Assembly (NCBI GenBank): GCA_011033025.1
Contig: WFMF01000207.1
Coordinates: forward strand, 62,001 to 126,000
Direction of reading: 5' to 3'
Length of the DNA stretch: 64,000 bases
Origin: Beroe forskalii
Lineage: Eukaryota > Ctenophora > Nuda > Beroida > Beroidae
A model generated the notes under the pieces. It saw nothing but the letters and a program-made list of their open reading frames with translations, did not search any database and had not been told where the DNA came from. Numbering within the stretch: the first letter of the stretch is position 1; every line of letters starts with the position of its first letter. Both the position numbers and the translations under genes were made by a program. Shown here piece by piece: positions 57,101 to 64,000 of the stretch.

Positions 57101-60100
57101 ATAGAGGGACACGAAAAGATTTGTAATAACTAATAACTTCTGATTTCATTTTTTTTCAAAATTCAAGCTCAATAATATTTAGTCTTAGAATCTCCATACC
57201 ATCTTATTCAGATAGGAAATAAAAGAAAATGTAGCAACTATTTTACAAAGGTGTGCAGTCTGATGTAAATATGGAGTCTGATGTGTAATTATGCTAAAAA
57301 TTTATGATTTATCGGATGTATAATATTATTCACTAAGCGATTTTTAATTCCAAATACTAAACACCTGCAGTTTGGAGGAGGGGGAGAAAAAAGGCGCCAG
57401 TCTTTCTATGAAGTGGGGTCATGAGTGCCAATAACATGTAATAGAATAATGTTCAAACCGGCATGTTTTCTCCGGTTCCTAATCTCACATGATGCTATCA
57501 GTTATATTGGGGCAGCTGTATTTGATAAAGTTGACTACTAGACATAGGTCATGTGAGGTCTGAGGGACACATATAGAATTTAATGTGTGAATCGAGTCTC
57601 ATATAATCGATTGGAAGATTGGAAAACAGAATTTAGATTGACAAGGATTTACATGTCATCAGAAAGGCTTCGCATAATGTTTTTTGATGTTCCTTGCCGG
57701 TCCTTGGGTGCTTGGGTAAGTAATTTGTAAAGCTTTCTTTGAGCAAAGCGTGTGCTAATGTGAGTTTTTTAATCTTATTTTTAAAGACCCGGAGTTATTT
57801 TTATGGCTACCAACGCGTGCTGAGGTGACATGCACTGAAAACAATGTTACTTATCCGCATATCCTTGAATATCTTTCAGAATATTTGAATATTTAGAATT
57901 TATAACGGTTGCAAGTTGATATTTAAACGCGTAATTAAGGTAGTTAGTAGACAATTCATACACTTACACTCGTAGATACATTCATCATCAACTCTGAGGT
58001 ACATGAAGATGAAGTCGCGCAAAACTCGAAAAATCTCTCTAGTATAAAGTCCTCCCAGAAAAAATAAACTAACAAAGTAGCCATAAAGAAAAACCAAATG
58101 TCTCTTACCCGTCCATCTTTGTCTTTGACAGTGGTTGGGTTGACGTACACGAGTTCCTTGGAGCCGGAGGATGCTTTCCTCCTCCGGTAGACGAGGATAA
58201 TCATGAGGAGGAGGATGATGAGGAAGAGGAATACTCCTCCTGCTACTCCTCCGATCAGGAGCGTCTGAAGAGGGAAGGAAGGTGAGATCTAGAGTCTGAA
58301 GAGGGAAGGGGGTGAGTTCTAGTGGAGAAGTGGGAAGGGGGTGAGTTCTAGCGTCTGAAGAGGGAAGGGTGAGTTCTAGCGTCTGAAGAGGGAAGGGGGG
58401 GTCAATTCTTGTGTCTGAAGAGGGAAGGGGGTGAGTTCTAGTGGAAAAGTGGACCTAAATCTGATTAAAGCGTCTAAAGAGGGCAGGGGGCTGAATTCTG
58501 TGGGGGTGTGGGATCTAAATAGTTAAAATAAATTCAGTAAAATGTGATTCCATCGTGGGATTCAATCATGAATCTTGATAATTGAGACCTTTGTCTTCAA
58601 ATGAGACGTGCCTGAATAGCGTTTCTTACAAGCTAATCCTTTATAACTTTATAATATTCGTTGAATGCGACGATTAGTTACTTAGTTAGAACAGAAAACG
58701 TGTCAGTTACCGCCAGTGCACCCAATACACCGTTCCGTTAACATTCGAAGTATCAAATTATATTGCTCAAATTATTATTCAATCGTAAGTGTCACGGAAC
58801 AGCAAGAATATTAATAAGTCTGGTTACCGAAATTATGATAATATATATTTCGTCACATGTTATTCAAGTAGGTGAACGTGCATGGCGTGAGCTGAAGTGT
58901 TTCACGATTATTGATGATGAATTTTACATTTAATAATGCACCCGAGAGGAATTATCACCGTTTCTAGCCAATAGCAATTGGCTGGATTTCAAATTACGAG
59001 CGGAATATCCAGGCTATTTATCCTTCACACGTGTGAATCTAGACAGTTAGGAATCATTGCACTGGACTGTTCTGGAAAGAGCCAGAAGGAAATAACATTT
59101 CCACAGCGTGCTAACTGCTAAGATCTGTTAAAATACTCAAACCCAAACAAAGGCATTCCACAATGTAAAACCCAGCACCATTGACAAGGCACCATCCTAA
59201 CAACACAAGATGACGTTGTGAAAAAACTGACGGCAATTCCGATTAGAGCTAAATAGATTCGTGTTTTGGTGATAAGACGTCATGTGGAATTGGGTTCACG
59301 TGGAATTAGAAATTGACTCAAAGACTCCGTGAGAAGCGCAAATTTACACCGAATTTCCACTTTAAAACAGTTCTATATTTCTGATAACCACTATATACAG
59401 ATGTAACTTACATAAATGCATTCTGTTGTTCGATATAAAATATGCTACTTAACGTCAATTAACATTCATTTATCGTTAGCCAAAGCATAATTAGATACCA
59501 TATTAAGGAATACACATACTCACATCCAAATAATTTGAATTGCTAGGTAGCTAATAAGGCAAACATTCTAATGATAAATTATCAAAGACACAAAGACACT
59601 CAAAATATGCCCGTAGAACATGCACGGCGCAACCAATCGAGCAATTCGATCCAATGAAATCCACCATTTTAATCCATAATGGTGGCGTCACTTTCCGTGG
59701 CCTATAATTTGTATACAGATAAAGGACTAAAGGACTAGAGGAGCTGTCTACTCATTCGATTAATGAACTCATAACCTCGGTTTTATCCCGTTTAAAAGAC
59801 ATGAAATATCAGATCACATTTATTAAGCATGATAATGATAATGACATGAGGAGCTCTTTGAAGCGTTCTGCCGCGGCAGAGTAGGATCAGGAGTTTCGAT
59901 AATGAGCAGATCTGAGCGGTTAATAATACCGCTAAAACACTGGATTAATTTGAAAAATAGTTATGAATATTAGTTGACAAAGGAGATTCGTCTTAAGGAC
60001 TTATATCAAGGATACGATCGACATAGTTCCGTTAATCAGGTATAATGACCAGTGGGACTAGGGACACGATATTTACTTTGATCTTCAAATTTTTGTGCTG

Positions 60101-63100
60101 TTAGAATTTTGAATCAGGATTCAGTAATGGGATCATTGCTGAAATCAAGAATCAAGGATCCGCACTTTAATCGCTACCATAACACATTATAAATCCACCA
60201 AATAATCCATAAAACAAGTAATTTTCAAACATTTAGCGAAACTTTGTACCTGACTGTTATCAGGTCCTATGATGGCAGACTCCACAGCTACAGTAACATT
60301 AGCTCGAGCTGACTTCTGTGAGGATCTGTCAGCCGGACTATCCCGTACTTCCACCACAAACTCAACCTCGTGGTAGCTTTCTGAGGTGGGTTAAAGTGAG
60401 GGGTAGCTTTCTGTGGGGGAAAATGTGTGTTAAAGTGAGGGGTAGCTTTCTGTGGGGGAAATATGGGTTAAAGTGAGGGGTAGCTTTCTGTGGGGGAAAA
60501 TGTGTTTTAAAGTGAGGGGTAGCTTTCTGTGGGGGAAATGTGTGTTAAAGTGAGGGGTAGCTTTCTGTGGGGGAAAATGTGTGTTAAAGTGAGGGGTAGC
60601 TTTCTGTGGGGGAAATATGGGTTAAAGTGAGGGGTAGCTTTCTGTGGGGGAAATATGGGTTAAAGTGAGGGGTAGCTTTCTGTGGTGCAAATGTGGGTTA
60701 AAGTGAGGGGTAGCTTTCTGTGGGGGATTGATGTTTGTAAAGGGTAGCAGACCACCAGGTTCAGAAAAGGAAGAAGAAAATCAAGACTTATTGTTTGTGA
60801 TTACCTTTTGGTCTGCAGATCAAAAGGACCCCTGAATGAAATTGAGTAAATAATATGAACATACGAGTAGATCTCTTTCTTCTGTTATTGGTAGAAGTGA
60901 AGTCCTCCTGTACATCGTCTTGCTGGGTATTATCAGGGGTGTTGGAAGGAGAGACTTTGAGTTGCAGTACCTCTCCCGTGCCACTCTTCACATCCCACCC
61001 TGGAAATGGAAGGGTTACCAAGGGTTACATTCAAATTACATTTAAAAAACCGGCGGAGTTAGCAAGGGTTACATCCGCCAGGGTACTAAATTATCAGCCT
61101 GAGCAATGATAACGATATTATTGAGGCTGATACCGAGATATTGCTCATTTATGTTGAAGCATGTTGTCATATATTGACGTAGACTTAAAGGTATTTCGAT
61201 CATGCCATTTCACCACTTCCCGCCTTGTTCTAATGAAGCTTGCTGTCAAGCGTTCTTAAAATAGAGCTTTATAGCGCTTACCTTTGCCATCCGACACATT
61301 TTGATTTTGACCATCAACGATCAACTTCTGATGGGACCATCTCTCAAGTCTGACTTAGCTATAATAACACTACGGTTGACATTGCAACGCAAATATCAAC
61401 CGCACAAACAGTCAAATATTTTCATAAACATGTACATTCAACGCACAATGTATACATGTCAAAAGTACTGGTCACACTCAGTATCGTGAAATATTTTAGA
61501 TGCACTTTGGCCTTTTGGCCCTCTGGAGTTTCAAAACAAGCTCAGTCAAGGAACAAACAACTAGTGCCAAAATCTGTAACAATATGGCTTTAAATCTATG
61601 CCTGGTCCCTTTAAATTTTGACGTTTTTTTTTGTTTTAATTTTACATTGGAGTGCCACAAAACATGTATTGTGGCACAGCACTGTTCCTGTACCTGCGTT
61701 TCTTAAACGTTTCATGGACCGTGGATCTTGTTTAATATTCTTACTGGAAACTGGGGAAGCCTACATGGAGACATATATTGCAGCACTTCGGCACTGTGTT
61801 ATTTAGATGAAAATACACATGTACGAGTAGTGCTTGGAGCAGAATATAACATGGCTTATTACGTCATCATAGAAACTAGACCGTTATAAATCTTTCATAG
61901 ACGCATAAAACAAATCATTGTCATATTTGTCATATCTGTCTATTACGAATTAACATAATATTGATTTGGAAAAATTTTAAAGTGTACTCTACATGCTTTG
62001 ATCTTCAATCTTTCAATGAATATTTTAAGTTTGGTAAGACGAAAATTGCCGGGAAAGAAAATACAGTATGTGTGAATTATTCATTCTGTTCTTTGAACCA
62101 ACAATTTGGATAAAATTTGGAAAAAATCTTTTAAAATTAGTCGGGACGATATTTCTGAATCAGGGGTGGCAGGTACCTTTTCACCACCACAAAAATAGCA
62201 TTATGTTCGCAGTATTGCTCTGAAATTAAATAAATTCGATACAAAATATTATGTTACATAATTCCAGTCAATCGTTATAATTCTGAATAGATTCATTTTC
62301 CAGAAAATTAATAGCGCAGCCCGGCGTAGCAAGGAACAATTTAATAACAGATTTATTTAATGTTCTGTAAGTCGCATAATATTTTCTCATGTTACATCAA
62401 GCATGAAATAATCACAGGAAGTCGGGGTAGGAATAAGAAATGGTGAAAACTTAGTTGGATGTAACTGCCTTATAGTCGGGGACGTTATAGCGGTTTTTGT
62501 TCTCAAGAAAATGGTGGATTCATGACATCTAGACCAATCTATGGCGCTGGCATACTATTTACTACATCTTTGTTAGGCCATCATAATTCATATTGGGTTT
62601 CAGTTAGTTCAGTAAATCAGTAAGAATAGATAAGTTAGTAGTGTAGCCCTAATTGTAGGAATAAGGAATTATCTTCTTATCTATAGAGTTTATAGAGATT
62701 CAAGATTCAAGGCTGCTCAGAATCAATTATTATTTTTAGCTTCTACGTGATTATCTTAATTTCTCAGTTATTTATTTTAAGTTGAATCATTTTAAAGCTT
62801 ATAATCACTTATCCACTTAAACATTTTAAATTTTGTTGAAACTAGATTAAGCTATAGCGAACACCTTACACTCAAATCTGATGTTATGCATTAAATTCAA
62901 TAGTATGTTATTTAATAACTAACAAGTTCATTGACTAAATCATCACACCGTGTAAGTTGAGGAGTATACTTAATACTACTTGAATATATACTAACTTGAT
63001 GTTATTAACAATGTAGATCTACACTGCATATGGTTAGCGTGACCAGGTGGTGGCTGTGTTATACAAGTGGAATACCAGCCAAATGCCGCACCGGGATTAT

Positions 63101-64000
63101 AAGGTAATCCAGTGAGTGTGACATCATTATCATGGCTCAAAGTGGCATAGAGAGGACGCTTCAGTGCCTTTCACTTGCACGTGGTTTAATATGGTATTAT
63201 AGGGTAGGTAGAAGTGTAGAAGTTTTCTAGAATATTCCTGAGTAGCCGTTTTACATCGTATATGATCATGATAACGTCTTATCTTCTTACCTTAGACCAC
63301 CTCCTTTGTTTTTCTCCACATGGGACTGCTAGGGTACTCACCCTCTATTGGTGTGACCATGTGGTACTGTAGAATGCCATCGTTGCCTCTGTCTCTGTCA
63401 GTAGCGACCACCTGACCAACTACCCTGAGAGAAAAGGCATTGAGAAAACAACAAACATTATGGCAGGACTTGGTAGGTCCTTCACGGAGAGAATTCTGTG
63501 AGTTGTGACAGGCGGAATTCTGAAGAAGAGGAACCCCTAGTTCAATATTTCGGCACTATTTAGGTATTTACAACTCATTGTATCATTGACACTTGAACAC
63601 AATATTTCACCTCTCATTCTCGACATCATCAGACGCTGTAAAGAAGAAAACAGCCCTCTCAAACTCGGGTTCGAACTCATTTACACCGGAGACAGGAACA
63701 TTGATTGCAGCCCGTGCAGTGTGTCCGTGGATGTTGGTAACGATACATGTTAACCTGGAATATTGAAGATTATCAATGAGATTGTCGAGTATAAATCCTG
63801 CGGCTCATTGATTAAATACTATAGTTGTCAAAAAACACTGATGACTGATCTGTAAGTCAGTAATTATCACAAATCATAAAACAAAAGCGTGTTAACTTGT
63901 AATTTTCGTGAGCTTCGAAATCGAGTTGCCCAGAGGTTGCGATTGCGCCTGTGTTGGAATCAATGACAAACAGTCCTTTGTAATCGCTCGAAGTAGCATC
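39139..64000 (-). CDS. Cadherin-repeat transmembrane protein, 3' part, runs off the right edge
   Basis: The exons from 5' are >64000-63897, 63754-63611, 63424-63342, 61349-61282 (weak), 60999-60865, 60380-60250, 58264-58109, 49722-49572, 48166-48038, 40378-40268, 39826-39726 and 39456-39139. Phases agree at every join checked. At least one exon between 63342 and 61349 is missing from my model. Cadherin signatures are FVIDSNTGAI, LDFEAHENYKL, VNEFEPEF and VVATDRDRGNDGILQY (calcium-binding D-x-D). A RRKRS proprotein-convertase-like site precedes the last ectodomain segment (EVEFVVEVRDS). The membrane helix is VAGGVFLFLIILLLMIILVY. The cytoplasmic tail of about 280 aa is Ser/Gly/Pro-rich, with NWKPAFE. 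Likely a protocadherin-type adhesion molecule; subtype unknown. Confidence 0.85.
40381..40880 (-). repeat. 62-bp minisatellite abutting a cadherin 3' splice site
   Basis: About seven copies of GAGTGGTTTAATACGGTCAC plus GAGTGGTATGAAGAGGGCAT and GAGTGGGTTTAATACGGTTAC, one copy shortened. The array begins within ten bases of the acceptor of the exon ending at 40378. Copies are nearly identical. Confidence 0.9.
40881..42418. other. Cadherin intron, no gene seen
   Basis: AT-rich intronic sequence. Around 42275-42360 there is a cluster of GATCAGCGC/GCGCTGATC and CCGATCA palindromic words, possibly a decayed fold-back repeat. Confidence 0.4.
42419..43828. mobile_element. 1.4 kb element with about 90-bp terminal inverted repeats
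   Basis: The left end (TACTGTTGGTATGGTAGCAT, GAGTGGCTGCCCTACCACAGCG, AAAACACAATAAAC) is mirrored at 43740-43828 (GTTTATTGTGTTTTTAAAGCC, CGCTGTGGTAGGGCAGCCACTC, CATACCAACAGTG). No transposase was found. A LINE fragment lies inside. It sits in a cadherin intron just upstream of LDLa receptor 2. Confidence 0.7.
42541..42725 (-). pseudogene. LINE reverse-transcriptase fragment inside the inverted-repeat element
   Basis: The minus strand reads QSGFHAGESSCDNRLLM and then QIDFEKAFYSV, matching the GFR-x-G-x-S region and motif A of LINE reverse transcriptases. Only about 60 codons remain, with at least one stop between them. Confidence 0.65.
43915..47969 (+). CDS. LDLa-module seven-transmembrane receptor 2, nested in a cadherin intron
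   Basis: Exon 1 (43915-44029) encodes a signal peptide (MKLVVISIIFTTAVGTG). Exon 2 (44836-47969) starts after TTTTCCAG and completes a 1082-aa protein; the join reads SFDSEDNCTIREHNG. The long Cys-rich ectodomain holds LDLa modules near residue 335 (CDGVQDCSDGMDEYAC) and 590-655 (CNLIDDCGDGTDERSC, CDGSIDCFDFSDEC), plus more degenerate Cys modules. Seven membrane spans run from about 660 to 1010. TM7 ends SVINPILLNP. As in receptor 1, the TM4-TM5 loop is very long and ends QFYGNDPVC. The gene lies on the opposite strand inside a cadherin intron. Confidence 0.9.
48463..48850 (+). repeat. Two tandem 188-bp units with large hairpins
   Basis: ATATTATTTAACTCACAGCC starts units at 48463 and 48651. 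Each contains GTTACTACACACGG...GTGTGTAGTAAC arms around GATTTCCCATATTCCACTCG and a CTCGGCTTCGCCTCGAG hairpin. A third unit begins at 48839 and stops. Related in plan to the hairpin-in-hairpin elements. Confidence 0.8.
48895..49130 (+). repeat. About 20-bp AT-rich minisatellite
   Basis: About eleven units of TTTTCACACTTTTGATATTA or the variant TTTTCATAGTTTTGCTATTA in a row, in a cadherin intron. Confidence 0.85.
49296..49490. mobile_element. Palindromic hairpin-in-hairpin element 3
   Basis: The outer arms AATAATATCGTTACATAAC and GTTATGTAACTCTATATTATT enclose a second pair (GAAGTAAC/GTTACTTC). Inside are three hairpins with loops of the CTCGGGCTGCGCCCTCG, GCCTTCGGCTTCGG and CTCGCTTCGCTCGAG type. 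Confidence 0.75.
49723..50760 (-). repeat. 1 kb G-rich minisatellite abutting a cadherin 3' splice site
   Basis: Units of 12-20 bp built from GGGAGTGTTAGGGATGGGG repeat for about 1 kb. On the coding strand this is CCATCCCTAACACTCCC, strongly pyrimidine-rich, ending at the acceptor of the exon ending at 49722. TTAGGG occurs many times but never in pure tandem, so this is not a telomere track. Runs of G suggest quadruplex potential. Confidence 0.9.
50830..53141. other. Cadherin intron with small repeats, no gene seen
   Basis: There is a direct duplication of about 70 bp (CACCTCGTGAGCGGAATAAG...GTGGTGTGGGTAC) at 51887 and 52035. A short palindrome with inverted CCAAT words is at 52296-52352 (GGCCAATCAG/CTGATTGGTC). 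A clean palindrome is at 52787-52837 (TACGAACGAAATA/TATTTCGTTCGTA). No coding exon was recognised. Confidence 0.5.
53142..53274. mobile_element. Palindromic hairpin-in-hairpin element 4
   Basis: The outer arms ATAGACTCGCGCCTATCGGG and CCCGATCAGGCAAGTGTCTAT surround two inner hairpins, GGATACTTCC...GGATGTATCC and GGTTTTGGCCC...GGGTTTAAACC, each closed by GGGCGTAAGCCC/GCCCGTAGGGC. Same plan as the others with GC-rich inner stems. Confidence 0.7.
53805..57095. mobile_element. 3.3 kb element with long inverted ends holding about 175-bp tandem units
   Basis: The left end (53805-54570) and right end (56050-57095) are inverted copies. The shared order is AGTAAGGGTCTGACTGTAAC at the outer edge, then AACCAACTTCTGAGTTGGGC, TATCTCAGCTTCTGATTGAG, and repeated units with CGTCCATAACTCGAAAACGAAAGG and ACTATGCTCTACCCCCATAA. 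The right arm has about five units and the left about three. The middle has only broken frames that I cannot assign, and a nested SINE. Unit-level divergence suggests moderate age. It lies in the large cadherin intron between the membrane exon and the tail. Confidence 0.75.
55770..55965 (-). mobile_element. tRNA-derived SINE, copy 2, nested
   Basis: Reverse-complement copy of the SINE at 21280: CACGGGATTGAAAGATCCTG, GAGTTCGAA (B box), CATTGCAGCGAAGTCTCGAG and TTCCTGTCATTGGCTGTA. It lacks about 95 bp of the middle of copy 1. It is inserted in the large inverted-repeat element. Confidence 0.75.
57096..58108. other. Cadherin intron, nothing recognised
   Basis: AT-rich; no supported exon or repeat. 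Confidence 0.35.
58265..58510 (-). repeat. Minisatellite copying the membrane-exon splice acceptor
   Basis: Five to six units of AGCGTCTGAAGAGGGAAGGG plus GGTGAGTTCT. On the coding strand each full unit reads CCCTCTTCAG|ACGCT, identical to the true acceptor and first exon bases at 58264/58265. The array starts at the acceptor itself. Confidence 0.85.
58511..60249. other. Cadherin intron, nothing recognised
   Basis: AT-rich 1.7 kb, no supported exon, repeat array or transposon. Confidence 0.4.
60381..60740 (-). repeat. 38-bp minisatellite copying a cadherin splice acceptor, about nine units
   Basis: GTGAGGGGTAGCTTTCTGTG plus GGGGAAATATGGGTTAAA repeats about nine times. On the coding strand each unit ends CCCCCACAG|AAAGCTACC. 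The true junction at 60380/60381 reads CACCTCAG|AAAGCTACC. The array therefore offers a row of acceptor-like copies. Confidence 0.9.
61350..63341. other. Cadherin intron(s); at least one exon probably hidden here
   Basis: The exon ending at 63342 leaves in phase 1 and the weak exon at 61349 enters in phase 2, so another exon should lie between. I could not find it. An open minus-strand block at about 63165-63030 is described in the findings. Confidence 0.4.

Overview
The window looks like AT-rich nuclear DNA from an animal, probably a marine, early-branching invertebrate. The evidence is GT-AG introns in almost every gene, cadherin repeats, a cilia-associated CFAP97-type gene, receptors that join LDLa modules to seven membrane spans, and a dense load of Penelope, LINE, SINE, Helitron-like and palindromic repeats. 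The sequence does not fix the phylum. Nothing bacterial, organellar or CRISPR-like was seen.

Layout. 1-1743 (-): 5' part of a WD40 gene that runs off the left edge. 2239-6151: Helitron-like repeats; one 3.6 kb copy carries a reverse-transcriptase gene. 6430-6970: decayed LINE. 7500-10304 (-): a BTB-BACK-Kelch protein in three exons. 10800-13930: fold-back repeats, a 120-bp tandem array and a Penelope fragment with inverted ends. 14253-15486 (-): a complete Rab9-like GTPase. 16239-17312 (-): proteasome ubiquitin receptor Rpn10/PSMD4 in one exon. 18511-19990 (-): 3' exons of a CFAP97-family gene. 20250-23300: MITEs, a SINE and palindromes. 23603-33115 (-): a COMMD3-like gene whose 8.5 kb last intron holds a decayed cathepsin, a rhodopsin-class receptor gene and a LINE. 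33771-36158 (+): an intronless LDLa-7TM receptor. 37067-38386: five Helitron-like copies head to tail. 39139-64000 (-): 3' part of a large cadherin gene. A second LDLa-7TM receptor (43915-47969, +) lies inside one of its introns.

Exon models were joined by hand from reading frames, splice motifs and matching intron phases. Several close exactly: the Rab gene gives 208 aa, COMMD 183 aa, Kelch 604 aa and the second LDLa receptor 1082 aa. The cadherin tail from membrane segment to stop is phase-consistent across all seven exons.

The three most interesting patterns are these. (1) Six introns carry tandem repeats pressed against the 3' splice site; in two of them the repeat unit contains a copy of the acceptor and the first exon bases. 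(2) Short Helitron-like elements share both ends with a reverse-transcriptase-bearing element. (3) A family of palindromes has long inverted ends around two or three smaller hairpins.
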